A stretch of 64,000 nt of DNA, from the NCBI RefSeq assembly GCF_014207635.1, contig NZ_JACHIE010000014.1, positions 1-64,000 on the forward strand, read 5' to 3'. Shown one piece after another: positions 25,809 to 35,101 of this stretch. The position numbers were made by a program, and so were the translations under genes. Source of the stretch: Acetobacter lovaniensis. GTDB lineage: Bacteria > Pseudomonadota > Alphaproteobacteria > Acetobacterales > Acetobacteraceae. Below the pieces are notes generated by a model that had not been told where the DNA came from, did no database searches, and saw only the letters and a program-made list of their open reading frames with translations. Each line of letters opens with the position of its first letter. The first letter of the stretch is position 1.

Positions 25809-26729
25809 ATGCGTCGACCGCCCTTTGAGTTACGTGAATTATGGATCGTCCGCGCAATCGCGGTTCATGGGAGCATTCACGGGGCGGCCCGCGCTCTGGG
25901 ATACAAACAATCTGCACTCAGCCGTACCCTCCACCTGCTGGAGGGACGCATCGGGGCGTGTCTTTTCCTGCGCTCGCCGAGTGGCGCGACACTGACACCC
26001 GCCGGGACAGCTTTTCTCCAGAAAGCAAATGATCTTCTTGATGGCTCGCTGAGCCTCTACGAACAGACACGACGCTGGGGGAATGGGGAGCACGGGTTAG
26101 TAAACATCGGCATCGAAAGCTGCATTCCGCCGGGTCGGGCGTCAGCCCTGCTGGAACCCTGTCGGCATCATCAGCCCGACATTGCCTTCCGTTATCGCGA
26201 GGGCACCTGCGAGTTTCTGAGTCACCTCGTGGAAATGGATTTTCTGGACATGGCCATTACGACCCTTCCTTCGATGGACACTGTGCTGGCAATAACGCCG
26301 TTGTGGAGTGACCGGATTGTGGTGGTCGTGCCAGTCGGACATTTTCTGGCGGACCGACCTTCCGTCCGATGGACAGTTCTCGCTGGCGAGACATTCCTGA
26401 TCGGAACGGACAATGCCGGGCATGAACTACATACCCTTCTGAAACGTCGCATGACCCAGGCTGGGACGCATCCCATTATTCACCATCATGATATTGGCAG
26501 TCTGCGCGTTATCGCCCTGGTCGCCAATGGCGAAGGGATTGCCCTCCTTCCAGATGCGTGGCTCGCCTTTCTTCCAGATGCCATGAAAAAACAGATCGTA
26601 GCGGTGGATATCGTGGATGGTGATGGCCGACCACATCTGGATTACGGTGTCATCTCCAGAAGAGACAGGTGCTCGCCCGTGACCCGACGTATCCTTACCG
26701 CGCTGGAAGATGCCCGTCGGGCACTGTAA
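25809..26729 (+). CDS. LysR-family transcriptional regulator
   Basis: The 306-residue protein has an N-terminal winged helix (LRELWIVRAIAVHGSIHGAA, ALGYKQSALSRTLHLLEGRI) and the periplasmic-binding-like effector domain with HLVEMDFLDMAITTLP, DRIVVVVPVGHFLA and VANGEGIALLPDAWLA. LysR proteins usually control a divergent gene, but here the next gene upstream is fecI, 470 bases away, so its target is unknown. Its 3' end overlaps the convergent DUF2274 gene by 35 bases, and this overlap marks the junction between cargo and ICE backbone. Confidence 0.88.
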   Translation: MRRPPFELRELWIVRAIAVHGSIHGAARALGYKQSALSRTLHLLEGRIGACLFLRSPSGATLTPAGTAFLQKANDLLDGSLSLYEQTRRWGNGEHGLVNIGIESCIPPGRASALLEPCRHHQPDIAFRYREGTCEFLSHLVEMDFLDMAITTLPSMDTVLAITPLWSDRIVVVVPVGHFLADRPSVRWTVLAGETFLIGTDNAGHELHTLLKRRMTQAGTHPIIHHHDIGSLRVIALVANGEGIALLPDAWLAFLPDAMKKQIVAVDIVDGDGRPHLDYGVISRRDRCSPVTRRILTALEDARRAL

Positions 26730-26952
26730 CACCTGACACTGTTCGATCACGCCGGGCTTTCTGGAACACCCGATCAGAACCTATGAATGCCCGGATCATA
26801 TGGGGCAGGAGTTTTATCGGATCGGCAGGACGTCCATTGTCACGCACCATCGCTGCATAGGCCAACAGATCGCGATGCAGATCAGCAGGAAGCTGGACCG
26901 TAACACGCACGGGTCGGTCATCAGGAATTTCGGTGATGCGCAAGGTTGTCAT
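26695..26952 (-). CDS. DUF2274 protein, last gene of the trb operon
   Basis: The 85-residue protein reads LRITEIPDDRPVRVTVQLPA then DLHRDLLAYAAMV, the DUF2274 signature; it looks like a small ribbon-helix-helix DNA-binding protein. It overlaps trbI by four bases. The homologue at 63348-63578 keeps the first 60 residues, while the tail differs, because the sequence past about 26730 belongs to the LysR cargo. Confidence 0.88.
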   Translation of the reverse strand: MTTLRITEIPDDRPVRVTVQLPADLHRDLLAYAAMVRDNGRPADPIKLLPHMIRAFIGSDRVFQKARRDRTVSGVTVPDGHLPAR

Positions 26953-28127
26953 GGGGCGGGCTCCTTTGCGTGCCAGGGTTTCAGGACAAGGTCGCGGTTA
27001 AGGACGACGGTGAAGCGTAACCCCGGCCGATCGGTCAGGGTCGGCTGGACGTTGAGGCTGCGGTCGATCAGCCGGTTGCCGACCATGGAAAACCCATTAC
27101 TGGCCCCACTGCGGATCGCCTGGGCCAGATTGTTCTCGCTCTGGCTGGTTCCGGCCTCTGATCCCACGCTCAGAAGCGTGGTCACGATGGCGGCCCTGAA
27201 AAGCTGACCCCAGTGGTTGTTGACCTCGTCGGACAGACCAGACTGGCCGATGGCGTCGCCACCCGGCAGCTTCTCCAGCACCAGGCTGTCGCCATTCGGG
27301 AAGATCAGCCGGGTCCAGATGATCTGGGTGCGCTGCTGCCCGAAGGAGATGCCGCTGTTATAGGCCCCGAACAGCAGGCTCCCCTGCGGGATCAGGAGAT
27401 AGCGGCCGGTCGGGCTGTCATAGACGTTCTGGGTGACGTGCCCGGTAATCTGGCCCGGCAGGTCGGAACTGATTTTGGTGTTCAACGCCCCCGCGATCAC
27501 GGTGCCCGCCTGAAGAATATAGGGTGAAGCTGGCGGCATGGCGCGGTCGAGGCTGACGGTCATGCGGTCAGGCTGTCCCGCCAGAAAGGCGCGGTTGCCA
27601 GATTGTGCGTCGGTCGCAGGGGACGAGTTTGCCTGGGAGGCAGAGGCACCCGATGTGGACGGAGCAGCCTGTTCGTTGCCCCGGTTCCGCTCCCCCGTCT
27701 GCACGAACAATTTGCTGGCGATCGCAGCCTCCACCTCCTGCGCGGCGCGGCGATCATCGCCACCGGATGCGACCTTTCCCTGCTCCTGTGCGTGCAGGAT
27801 GGTATGCCCCAGATCACCGGGCAGCGCTGGTCCCAGCTTCGGCACGTCCTTGCCGACATAGTCGGACGGCAACCCTGCCAGACCATCGGCGGACGAATGC
27901 GCGTCAACGTCCTGCGCCTCCGTCGAGGGCGGGGCCTGACGGCTGCTTTCCAGCGCATAGCCCAGAGCAAACGCCACCGCGATCATGGCGACACCTCCCA
28001 ACGACCAGACGACGGTGCGCGACAGCCGCACCACACGCGGGCGTTCCGCCCGCAGCCGCAGATCGGGTGGCGGGGATACTGCTGGTGTAGCAGGATTACC
28101 CTCGCCTGCCGGGGTTTCCCCACTCAT
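26949..28127 (-). CDS. trbI: TrbI, VirB10-like type IV secretion protein
   Basis: The 392-residue protein has a cytoplasmic Pro-rich N-terminus, one membrane helix (SLGGVAMIAVAFALGYAL), a periplasmic linker and the VirB10 domain with SPYILQAGTVIAGALNTKIS, LLIPQGSLLFGAYNSGISFG and the C-terminal FTVVLNRDLVLKPW. VirB10-type proteins span both membranes and form the outer-membrane core with TrbF and TrbG. It overlaps both neighbours by four bases. Confidence 0.96.
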   Translation of the reverse strand: MSGETPAGEGNPATPAVSPPPDLRLRAERPRVVRLSRTVVWSLGGVAMIAVAFALGYALESSRQAPPSTEAQDVDAHSSADGLAGLPSDYVGKDVPKLGPALPGDLGHTILHAQEQGKVASGGDDRRAAQEVEAAIASKLFVQTGERNRGNEQAAPSTSGASASQANSSPATDAQSGNRAFLAGQPDRMTVSLDRAMPPASPYILQAGTVIAGALNTKISSDLPGQITGHVTQNVYDSPTGRYLLIPQGSLLFGAYNSGISFGQQRTQIIWTRLIFPNGDSLVLEKLPGGDAIGQSGLSDEVNNHWGQLFRAAIVTTLLSVGSEAGTSQSENNLAQAIRSGASNGFSMVGNRLIDRSLNVQPTLTDRPGLRFTVVLNRDLVLKPWHAKEPAP

Positions 28128-29125
28128 GACTTCCTGCCATCTGTCCGCACGATGCGCACCCGCTGCTCGGAGTTTTTGTCTCCCAGGCGTAGTTCAGCGG
28201 CGGCGAACAGCCGGTCCACGATCATCCAGTTCTGGCGCACCCGGTAATTGACCAGTTCCGGCCCGCCATCGGCCCCCAGCACGAACAACGGTGGCAGTTC
28301 TCCCTGCCCTATTCCCGATGGGAAGGCGATATAGACCTTGTGACCGTCATCAAACGCCCGACCGGGTAGCCAGGCCGGTGTGCCGCCTTTGACCGGCTGG
28401 ATGGCGTAGCGGAAATTCAGGGCGTCGAGAGTGAGGCCCGCATCCACAGGCGCTTCGTCCTCTGCCGCGCTGTTCTGCCTGTGCAGGGCAATCAGGTCAT
28501 CCTCAGGGTAATTCCATGAAACCGACGCCATATAGGTCGCGGGCGTGGAGCGCAGTTCGGCAAGATAGGTCCGCCGGTCCGTGTTGACGATCAGGTTCGT
28601 GGTGAGATCCGGCCTGGTCGGCTTGACAAAAATATGGATGCGTTTCGTTGTCCCTGCCCCGCTTTCGGTATCGCCGATGATCCAGCGCACCGTATCCCCT
28701 GCTGCCACCGGTCCGGTGCCCACCAGCTTTTCGCCCTGCTGGAGCATGATGTCGGTAATCTCACCGGGCGCGGTGTAGACCTGATAGAGTGCGCCCGGAC
28801 TGTAGGGATAGACCTGCACGGCATTGATGAACCCGGCCCGCGTGGGCTGAATGCGCGCTGCCAGATTGGCCTCCGTAACGCGCACGGTCGGATCAGGAAC
28901 CTCAGGAGGAGGACGAACAGCCCGTCGCGCCGGGAGAGCTTTAAGCTGCCCCGGCAAGGGCAGCAGTTTCGGGACTTCCACCACCTGCACCGGCTTCGGC
29001 GGATCGGGCAGCCGGGTTGCCTGAGCGGCGTCATCGTAGCGGATGACCGGCGGATGATACTGCGACGCGCAGCCCGCCAGAGGCAGGACCAGCAGCGGCA
29101 GGACACGAAGCGCATGACGGATCAT
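28124..29125 (-). CDS. trbG: TrbG, VirB9-like conjugal transfer protein
   Basis: The 333-residue protein begins with a lipoprotein signal ending in LPLAGC. The body is a VirB9/CagX domain with GALYQVYTAPGEITDIMLQQ and, further on, FAIQPVKGG-like and PAWLPGRAFDDGHKVYIAFP stretches, ending NYRVRQNWMIVDRLFAAAEL. It builds the periplasmic and outer-membrane core with TrbI. Overlaps by four bases link it to trbF and trbI. Confidence 0.95.
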   Translation of the reverse strand: MIRHALRVLPLLVLPLAGCASQYHPPVIRYDDAAQATRLPDPPKPVQVVEVPKLLPLPGQLKALPARRAVRPPPEVPDPTVRVTEANLAARIQPTRAGFINAVQVYPYSPGALYQVYTAPGEITDIMLQQGEKLVGTGPVAAGDTVRWIIGDTESGAGTTKRIHIFVKPTRPDLTTNLIVNTDRRTYLAELRSTPATYMASVSWNYPEDDLIALHRQNSAAEDEAPVDAGLTLDALNFRYAIQPVKGGTPAWLPGRAFDDGHKVYIAFPSGIGQGELPPLFVLGADGGPELVNYRVRQNWMIVDRLFAAAELRLGDKNSEQRVRIVRTDGRKS

Positions 29126-29808
29126 TGGCCCAGCTCCTTCGACCAGTTGATGGCGGAGACGTAAATGCCGAGGGGATTTTTCCGCAGATGGTCAGCGTCA
29201 CGCGGCGTGCGCAGAACAATGGACATGATTGCCGTCCATCGCTCCGTGCCTACAAAAGCCCCATCGCGATAATGCCGCTCGGTCCAGGCGACACGGAAAC
29301 TGGCGGGGGAAGCCCGGATGACTGAGGCGATGTCCACCTCGACCTGCTCATGCCCGATCCGCGAGAACGGATCGTTCAGGCGGGCATAGTCATTCAGCGC
29401 CACAGCCCCCGATGTCGTGGTGAAGTCGTAAGCCCGCAGCCAGTTCTGCCGGACCACGACCGCATCGGACGACAGACCACGGACATCACCGATAAACTGG
29501 GCCAGATACCAAGCAATCTGTGGATCGGCGGGCGTATAACCCGCTGTTGCCGGAGCCACGACCTGCGTCTGCCCCAGCCGATCGATCTGCACGACCCACG
29601 GCACAATCGTGCCACGCGCGGACTGCCAGACCAGCCCGGCCCCAAGACCCGCAGACAGGAAAAGGCTACCGAAGGCCATCAGCCGCCAGTTGCGGGCCTG
29701 GACGCGGGCGGAGCCGATGCGGTCATCCCAGATCTGTGCTGCTTTCTGATAGGGTGTCACGGGCTCGGGCGTGGTCCCGTAACGTATGGTGGAGCGACGG
29801 AACATCAT
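29122..29808 (-). CDS. trbF: TrbF, VirB8-like inner-membrane protein
   Basis: The 228-residue protein has a short cytoplasmic start (TPYQKAAQIWDDRIGSARVQ), one membrane helix (LMAFGSLFLSAGLGAGLVW) and a VirB8-type periplasmic domain with WYLAQFIGDVRGLSSDAVVV and ASPASFRVAWTERHYRDG. It is an assembly factor of the secretion channel. It overlaps trbL upstream by four bases. Confidence 0.96.
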   Translation of the reverse strand: MMFRRSTIRYGTTPEPVTPYQKAAQIWDDRIGSARVQARNWRLMAFGSLFLSAGLGAGLVWQSARGTIVPWVVQIDRLGQTQVVAPATAGYTPADPQIAWYLAQFIGDVRGLSSDAVVVRQNWLRAYDFTTTSGAVALNDYARLNDPFSRIGHEQVEVDIASVIRASPASFRVAWTERHYRDGAFVGTERWTAIMSIVLRTPRDADHLRKNPLGIYVSAINWSKELGQ

Positions 29809-31226
29809 TCTTTCTCCGAGAGGTCGATGGACGCCGACCCGCCCCCGCCATCGGCGGAGCGGATGACATGAGCCGCCTCGGCAGCATGGGCGGCGGTGTT
29901 GCGACGTTTCATGTTCCGTGCCCAGCGCGGTGGCTCACCGCCGGTTGTCGGACCGGAACCGCCACCACCGTCGGGACCAGACGAACCAGAACCGGCGGGG
30001 CCGCTACCCGTGGGATCACCACCACCGGATGAACTGCCGTCACCGCCATCGCCCGTTGGACTGTCGCCCCCCATCCCGCGTGCAGCCCAGCGTCCGCCAG
30101 CGGCGTAGCTTTCCTTGAGCGATGAGCCTGCACGCGAAGCCGCCCCTTTGGCCGCATTCGCGACATTCCCGCCGACAGCCCGGCCCATGCCTCCGAGGCC
30201 GGCGGCTATGCTGCCCGCGCCACCAGAGGCGCCAGCGGCTCCGGCCGAATAGGCTGACGTGGCGGCCCCGGCGATCGCAGCCCCGCCACGCGCAGCAGCG
30301 GCGGTCGCGCCGACGGCTGCGGCACCACCAGAAACGACGGCTCCAACGCCCGCTACGGCAGCAGCACCCATGGCGCCCACCGCCACACCAGTGCCGACAG
30401 CGGCCCCTGCCCCAAGCTGGGGTGCGCCGGAAATCAGCCCATTGGCAATGCTGCCGCCAAAAATGGACAGGCCGACAATTGCCAGAGACGCCAGCACCAC
30501 CGATACGGATTGCCCGATCGTGGGAACATCGCTGCCGTAGGAGATGGTGAACTGTTTGAAGAGCACCGATGCGATGGCGGAAATGACCGCCAGCACCATG
30601 ATCTTCACACCCGAGGACACGACATTGCCCAGCACCTTCTCGGCCAGAAAGGCGGTGCGATTGAACAGGGCGAAGGGGATCAGCACGAAGCCTGCCAGCG
30701 TCGTCAGCTTGAATTCGATCAGGGCGACAAAGAGCTGAACCGCCAGAATGAAGAATGCCGCCAGCACGATCAGCCAGGACAGGCACAGCACGAAGATCTG
30801 GATGAAATTCGTAAAGAAGGCGACTGGGCCAAGCAGATTGTGGACAGAGTCCAGAAGCGGCTGGGCTGCATCGAAACCGGTCGAGGCCAGGCGGCCGGGA
30901 CGAAGGAAATCCGAAAGTGCCAGCGTACCACCGCTGGCTTTCAGACCGAGAGCCGCAAAACTATCGAAAACGATCTTCGAGAGCGCATCGAAATCGTTGA
31001 TGATCCAGGCGAAGAACCCGATATACAGCGTCTTCTTGACCAGACGCTGGATGATGTCCTCATCTGCAGCCCACGCCCAGAACAGCCCGGCAAGGGCGAT
31101 ATCCAGCACCGACAGCGTTCCGGCCAGAGAGATCACGTTCCCTTTCACCAGACCGAACCCACTGTCGATGGTGGTGGTGAAAGTGTTCAGGAAGGTATCG
31201 ATAACGCCAACGTCGCTCATCGCCAT
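29805..31226 (-). CDS. trbL: TrbL, VirB6-like polytopic membrane protein
   Basis: The 473-residue protein has six or so membrane helices in the first 300 residues (for example SVLDIALAGLFWAWA, FILAVQLFVALIEFKLTTLA, VSVVLASLAIVGLSIFGGSI) and then a Gly/Ala-rich, very low-complexity tail with runs such as SSGGGDPTGSGPAGSGSS. TrbL forms the inner-membrane part of the channel; the glycine-rich tail is typical. A start two codons downstream is equally plausible. It lies five bases after trbJ, and the usual small trbK entry-exclusion gene is absent between them. Confidence 0.94.
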   Translation of the reverse strand: MAMSDVGVIDTFLNTFTTTIDSGFGLVKGNVISLAGTLSVLDIALAGLFWAWAADEDIIQRLVKKTLYIGFFAWIINDFDALSKIVFDSFAALGLKASGGTLALSDFLRPGRLASTGFDAAQPLLDSVHNLLGPVAFFTNFIQIFVLCLSWLIVLAAFFILAVQLFVALIEFKLTTLAGFVLIPFALFNRTAFLAEKVLGNVVSSGVKIMVLAVISAIASVLFKQFTISYGSDVPTIGQSVSVVLASLAIVGLSIFGGSIANGLISGAPQLGAGAAVGTGVAVGAMGAAAVAGVGAVVSGGAAAVGATAAAARGGAAIAGAATSAYSAGAAGASGGAGSIAAGLGGMGRAVGGNVANAAKGAASRAGSSLKESYAAGGRWAARGMGGDSPTGDGGDGSSSGGGDPTGSGPAGSGSSGPDGGGGSGPTTGGEPPRWARNMKRRNTAAHAAEAAHVIRSADGGGGSASIDLSEKE

Positions 31227-31231
31227 GGCGG

Positions 31232-32005
31232 TCAGTTCCCGCTGCTGCCGAACATGGACACGGTGCCGGGCACGTAGGCGTCATGCTGGGAGAAATGCTG
31301 ATACTGCGCCGCGCTTTCGGCTTCCGTGGCGGCCTCGCGCGCCTGTTGCAGGGCGGTGGCGCGGCCATTGGCGGCGAGTTCAGCCTGAATGTCGGACAGT
31401 TGCCGGGATTGCAGGGCCAGAAGCTGGTTCCCGGCCTGAGCCGCCTGCAAGGCTCCCGTGGAGGTCTGGCTGGCGGACACGAGCTGGGTCATGGCCGAAC
31501 TGTCGCTGGGGATGTTCCCTACCACCCGCGCCTGCAGCTTCAGGGCATCCTCGAACCCGCCGACAGAATTCTGCCAGCGTGTCTGCGCCTGAGAAAACAG
31601 GGCGCTATCGGACATCCCGGAGGACACTGACGTATACGCCTGCTGATATTGCTGCTCGACGGACTGGACGCTGTAGGCAATGTTCTGCGCCTGCGCGAGC
31701 AGAGCCGTCGTCTGGGAAATCGTTGATTGCAGCGTCGACAATGTCGACAGCGGCAGGCTCGCGAGGTTACGCCCTTGATTGACCAGCATCTGGGCCTGAT
31801 TGGCCAGCGAGGTGATCTGGTTGTCGATCTGCTGGAGCGTGCGGGCCGCGATCAGCACGTTCTGGACGTGATTCGCCCCGTCATACACCGCCCACTGCGC
31901 ATAAACAGGTACGACCGGCACGAGAAAAACCAGAGCCGTTCCCACGGCCACAACACATCCGGGACGGAAATATTTTGCCCGGATACGGAAAAGTTTTTCC
32001 ATCAT
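31232..32005 (-). CDS. trbJ: TrbJ, VirB5-like pilus-associated protein
   Basis: The 257-residue protein has a signal peptide (VGTALVFLVPVVPVYAQ) followed by a helical, Gln-rich body with NVLIAARTLQQIDNQITSLA and repeated heptads, as in the VirB5/TrbJ family. It is exported and decorates the pilus or helps recipient contact. The start overlaps trbE by four bases. Confidence 0.94.
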   Translation of the reverse strand: MMEKLFRIRAKYFRPGCVVAVGTALVFLVPVVPVYAQWAVYDGANHVQNVLIAARTLQQIDNQITSLANQAQMLVNQGRNLASLPLSTLSTLQSTISQTTALLAQAQNIAYSVQSVEQQYQQAYTSVSSGMSDSALFSQAQTRWQNSVGGFEDALKLQARVVGNIPSDSSAMTQLVSASQTSTGALQAAQAGNQLLALQSRQLSDIQAELAANGRATALQQAREAATEAESAAQYQHFSQHDAYVPGTVSMFGSSGN

Positions 32006-34446
32006 GGCACGCCTCTTTCCCGCAGAAGGTCAGCCGCCCACATGACACCACGCGCTTCGAACCACGCAGGCAGGCAACCATCCCGCCCGTGCTCGGCCAG
32101 AACCGCATCGATCAGCTTGTGGTCGTCCTTGCCGGACGCAGCGCACAGGGCCAGAGCGACGGGACCGAGGCCGAGTTCAAACAGCCGGTTGCCACGCTGG
32201 GTCTGACAGTAATACTCCCGCTTCGAGGCCGCGCGGGCGATGATGGCAATCTGACGGTCGTTCAGGCCGAAATCGCGATAGATCGCCATGATCTGCGGCT
32301 CGATGGCGCGCTCGTTGGGCAGAAAAATCCGCGTCGGGCAGCTTTCCACCACGGCCGGGGCGATAGGCGAATTCGCGATATCTGACAAAGACTGGGTAGC
32401 AAAAATCACCGACGCATTCTTCTTACGCAGCGTTTTCAGCCATTCACGAAGCTGCCCGGCGAAGTCGCCGTCATCCAGCACCAGCCAGCCCTCATCGATG
32501 ACCAGCAGCGTCGGGCGGCCGTCCAGACGCCCCTCAATGCGATGGAACAGATAGGACAGCACGGAAGACGCCGCACCGGAGCCTATCAACCCTTCGGTTT
32601 CGAACACCACGACGTCGGCGTCACCCAGCCGTTCGGCATCCGCATCCAGCAGGCGGCCATACGAACCACCCAGGCAGTATGGGGCCAGCGCCTGTTTCAG
32701 GGCGTTGGACTGGAGGAGTGCTACCAGACCTGAGATCGTGCGTTCATGGCTGGGCGATGACGCCAGGGAGTTCAGGGCCGACCAGAGGTATGCTTTGACG
32801 TCTGGCGTCAGCGCGATCCCTTCAGTGACCAGGATATGGCCCAGCCATTCGCTGGCCCATTTACGCTCGTCGGTATCATCGATCCGCGCCAGTGGCTGGA
32901 GTGAAACACCAGGAAAACCGTCCACCCCCAGCCCGTCGTCATCCGTCAGACCTCCCCCAAGATCATGCCAGTCTCCGCCCATACCGAGCGCAGCCGCACG
33001 CATCGAGCCACCGAAATCGAAGACGAAGATCTGCGCACCCACATAGCGCTGGAACTGCAACGCCATCAGTGCCAGCAGCACGGACTTCCCTGCCCCTGTC
33101 GGTCCAGCAATCAGGGTGTGACCCACATCGCCGACATGCAGGGAAAACCGGAACGGCGTGGCTCCCGCCGTTTTGCCATAGAACAGCGGTGCGGCCTTGA
33201 AATGCCCATCCATCTCCGGGCCAGCCCAAACCGCCGACAAGGGAATCATATGCGCCAGATTCAGGGTCGAGACCGGGGGCTGACGGACATTGGCGTAAAC
33301 ATGACCGGGAAGAGAACCGAGCCATGCTTCCACGGCATTCAGGCTTTCCGACATGCAGGTGAAGTCGCGCCCCTGGATGATCTTTTCGACCAGACGGAGT
33401 TTTTCAGCGGCAATACTGGCGCTGCCATCCCAGACCGTGACCGTTGCTGTGATGTACGCCTGCCCGACATCGTCGGCCCCGAGGGACTGCAAGGCCAGAT
33501 CGGCATCCGCCGCCTTGTTAGCGGCGTCATTGTCCACCAGAACCGACGCCTCGTTGGTCATCACTTCCCGGACAATGGCAGCAATGCTCTTGCGCTTTGC
33601 AAACCACTGACGCCGGATCTTCGTCAGAACCTTCGTCGCATCGGTTTTGTCCAGCAGGACGGCCCGCGTGGACCAGCGATAGGGCATCGCCAGCCGGTTC
33701 AGGTCATCGAGGATTCCGGGAAAGGTCCGGCTGGGGAAACCCGTAATGGTCAGAGTTTTCAGATAGGCATCACCGAGCTTCGGCTCCAGCCCACCCGCGA
33801 GCGGCTGATCCACCAGCAAGGCATCCAGATGCATGGGGATTTCCGGCACCCTGACGTGCTGGTTTCGGGTGGAAATAGTGCTGTGCAGATAGGTCAGCGT
33901 CTCGCCATCGTTCAGCCACGCCGCCTCGGGCATGAACCCATCCAGCAACGCCAGCATCCGATCCGTGCGGTCCACGAACGCATGGAGCATCCCACGCGGA
34001 TCAGGGCCGTCCCGTTCTCTGCCCTCATAGAGAAAACGCTCGGCGCGACCTGATGATTCCGCCGGTGGCAGCCAGACCAGAGTCAGGAAATACCGGCTCT
34101 CGAAATGCGCGCCCTCGTCCTCGAACTGCTCCCGGCGTTCGAGATCGACCATCTGACTGGCGGCATCAGGAAAATCGCTTTCCGGGTAGATCGTGGCAGG
34201 CACACGCTGCGCTTCCACGAACACCGCCCAGCCGGAACCAAGCCGGCGCAGGGCGTTGTTGAGTCGTGCAGTCACACCAACCAGTTCGGCGGGTGTTGCG
34301 CTATCCAGATCGGGACCGCGTATTTTTGCCGTGCGCTGAAATGAGCCGTCCTTGTTCAGGACCACGCCCTTTTCGACCAGAGCGGCCCATGGGAGAAAAT
34401 CTGATAGGAGGGCAGAACGATTGCGATATTCACCAAGGGACATCAT
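32002..34446 (-). CDS. trbE: TrbE, VirB4-like ATPase
   Basis: The 814-residue protein has the CagE/VirB4 N-terminal domain (LGEYRNRSALLSDFLPWAAL) and a C-terminal ATPase with Walker A GPTGAGKS at residues 448-455, Walker B in TLLVIDEGWLVLDD, and IFATQSLSDIANSPIAPAVV. It powers pilus assembly and substrate transfer. It lies 11 bases after trbD. Confidence 0.97.
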   Translation of the reverse strand: MMSLGEYRNRSALLSDFLPWAALVEKGVVLNKDGSFQRTAKIRGPDLDSATPAELVGVTARLNNALRRLGSGWAVFVEAQRVPATIYPESDFPDAASQMVDLERREQFEDEGAHFESRYFLTLVWLPPAESSGRAERFLYEGRERDGPDPRGMLHAFVDRTDRMLALLDGFMPEAAWLNDGETLTYLHSTISTRNQHVRVPEIPMHLDALLVDQPLAGGLEPKLGDAYLKTLTITGFPSRTFPGILDDLNRLAMPYRWSTRAVLLDKTDATKVLTKIRRQWFAKRKSIAAIVREVMTNEASVLVDNDAANKAADADLALQSLGADDVGQAYITATVTVWDGSASIAAEKLRLVEKIIQGRDFTCMSESLNAVEAWLGSLPGHVYANVRQPPVSTLNLAHMIPLSAVWAGPEMDGHFKAAPLFYGKTAGATPFRFSLHVGDVGHTLIAGPTGAGKSVLLALMALQFQRYVGAQIFVFDFGGSMRAAALGMGGDWHDLGGGLTDDDGLGVDGFPGVSLQPLARIDDTDERKWASEWLGHILVTEGIALTPDVKAYLWSALNSLASSPSHERTISGLVALLQSNALKQALAPYCLGGSYGRLLDADAERLGDADVVVFETEGLIGSGAASSVLSYLFHRIEGRLDGRPTLLVIDEGWLVLDDGDFAGQLREWLKTLRKKNASVIFATQSLSDIANSPIAPAVVESCPTRIFLPNERAIEPQIMAIYRDFGLNDRQIAIIARAASKREYYCQTQRGNRLFELGLGPVALALCAASGKDDHKLIDAVLAEHGRDGCLPAWFEARGVMWAADLLRERGVP

Positions 34447-34457
34447 CGCCGATCTCC

Positions 34458-34733
34458 TTATGCCCGCAGCCAGGCGGGGTAGCGGAGATGCCGCCGCCCG
34501 ACCTCGATGAAGAAGGGGTCACGCTTCGCACCCCAGACCGCGAGTGTGTGCCCCACGATCCAGAAGACAGCCCCGATCAGCCAGAGGCGCAGACCCAGCG
34601 CGATCGCAGCCGCCAGCGTGCCATTGGCAATCGCCACCGCGCGTGGCGCGCCACCCAGCAGGATCGGGTCGGTCAGGGAGCGATGCACCGGCACATGAAA
34701 GCCAGGCACCGCATCATCGTCATAGCCCGCCAT
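34458..34733 (-). CDS. trbD: TrbD, VirB3-like membrane protein
   Basis: The protein of 91 residues starts MAGYDDDAVPGFHVPVHRSL, matching the TrbD N-terminus, with two close membrane helices (AIANGTLAAAIALGLRLWLI, AVFWIVGHTLAVW) and the C-terminal AKRDPFFIEVGRRHLRYP. The start codon shares one base with the trbC stop (TGATG). A longer frame upstream is not TrbD-like. Confidence 0.94.
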   Translation of the reverse strand: MAGYDDDAVPGFHVPVHRSLTDPILLGGAPRAVAIANGTLAAAIALGLRLWLIGAVFWIVGHTLAVWGAKRDPFFIEVGRRHLRYPAWLRA

Positions 34734-35101
34734 CAGATCAGCGCCCCGCCCGAGAAGGAGAAGAAGGACAGGAAGAACGAGCTGGCCGCAAAAGCGATGC
34801 TGAGTCCAAAGACAATCTGGATCAGGCGACGGAACCCGCCGGATGTTTCCCCAAAGGCCAGGGTCAGACCGGTCACGGTGATGATGATCACAGAGACAAT
34901 CTTGGCCACTGGCCCCTGCACGGATTCCAGGATCTCGTTGAGCGGATTTTCCCACGGCATGCCGGAGCCGGATGCCCAGGCTGATGACACGAAAACTAAC
35001 GACAGGAGCGTGGACGTTCCGAATACACGAAGATCCGGCACATGCCGATCAGGACGTGCAACAGCGCACACGATGGCGCGCAGACGTGAAGGCGGCCTCA
35101 T
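34733..35101 (-). CDS. trbC: TrbC, VirB2-like pilin
   Basis: The 122-residue protein has a long N-terminal export signal (TSTLLSLVFVSSAWASG) and two hydrophobic helices (VSVIIITVTGLTLAFGE, LIQIVFGLSIAFAASSFF), the form of conjugative pilin precursors. In the RP4 relative the pilin is cyclised by the TraF peptidase, and a TraF-like peptidase is encoded at 43270. It overlaps trbB by four bases. Confidence 0.93.
   Translation of the reverse strand: MRPPSRLRAIVCAVARPDRHVPDLRVFGTSTLLSLVFVSSAWASGSGMPWENPLNEILESVQGPVAKIVSVIIITVTGLTLAFGETSGGFRRLIQIVFGLSIAFAASSFFLSFFSFSGGALI

Noticed and set aside
29909-30786. Gly/Arg-rich frames over the 3' part of trbL
   Set aside because: They are other frames of the low-complexity TrbL tail.
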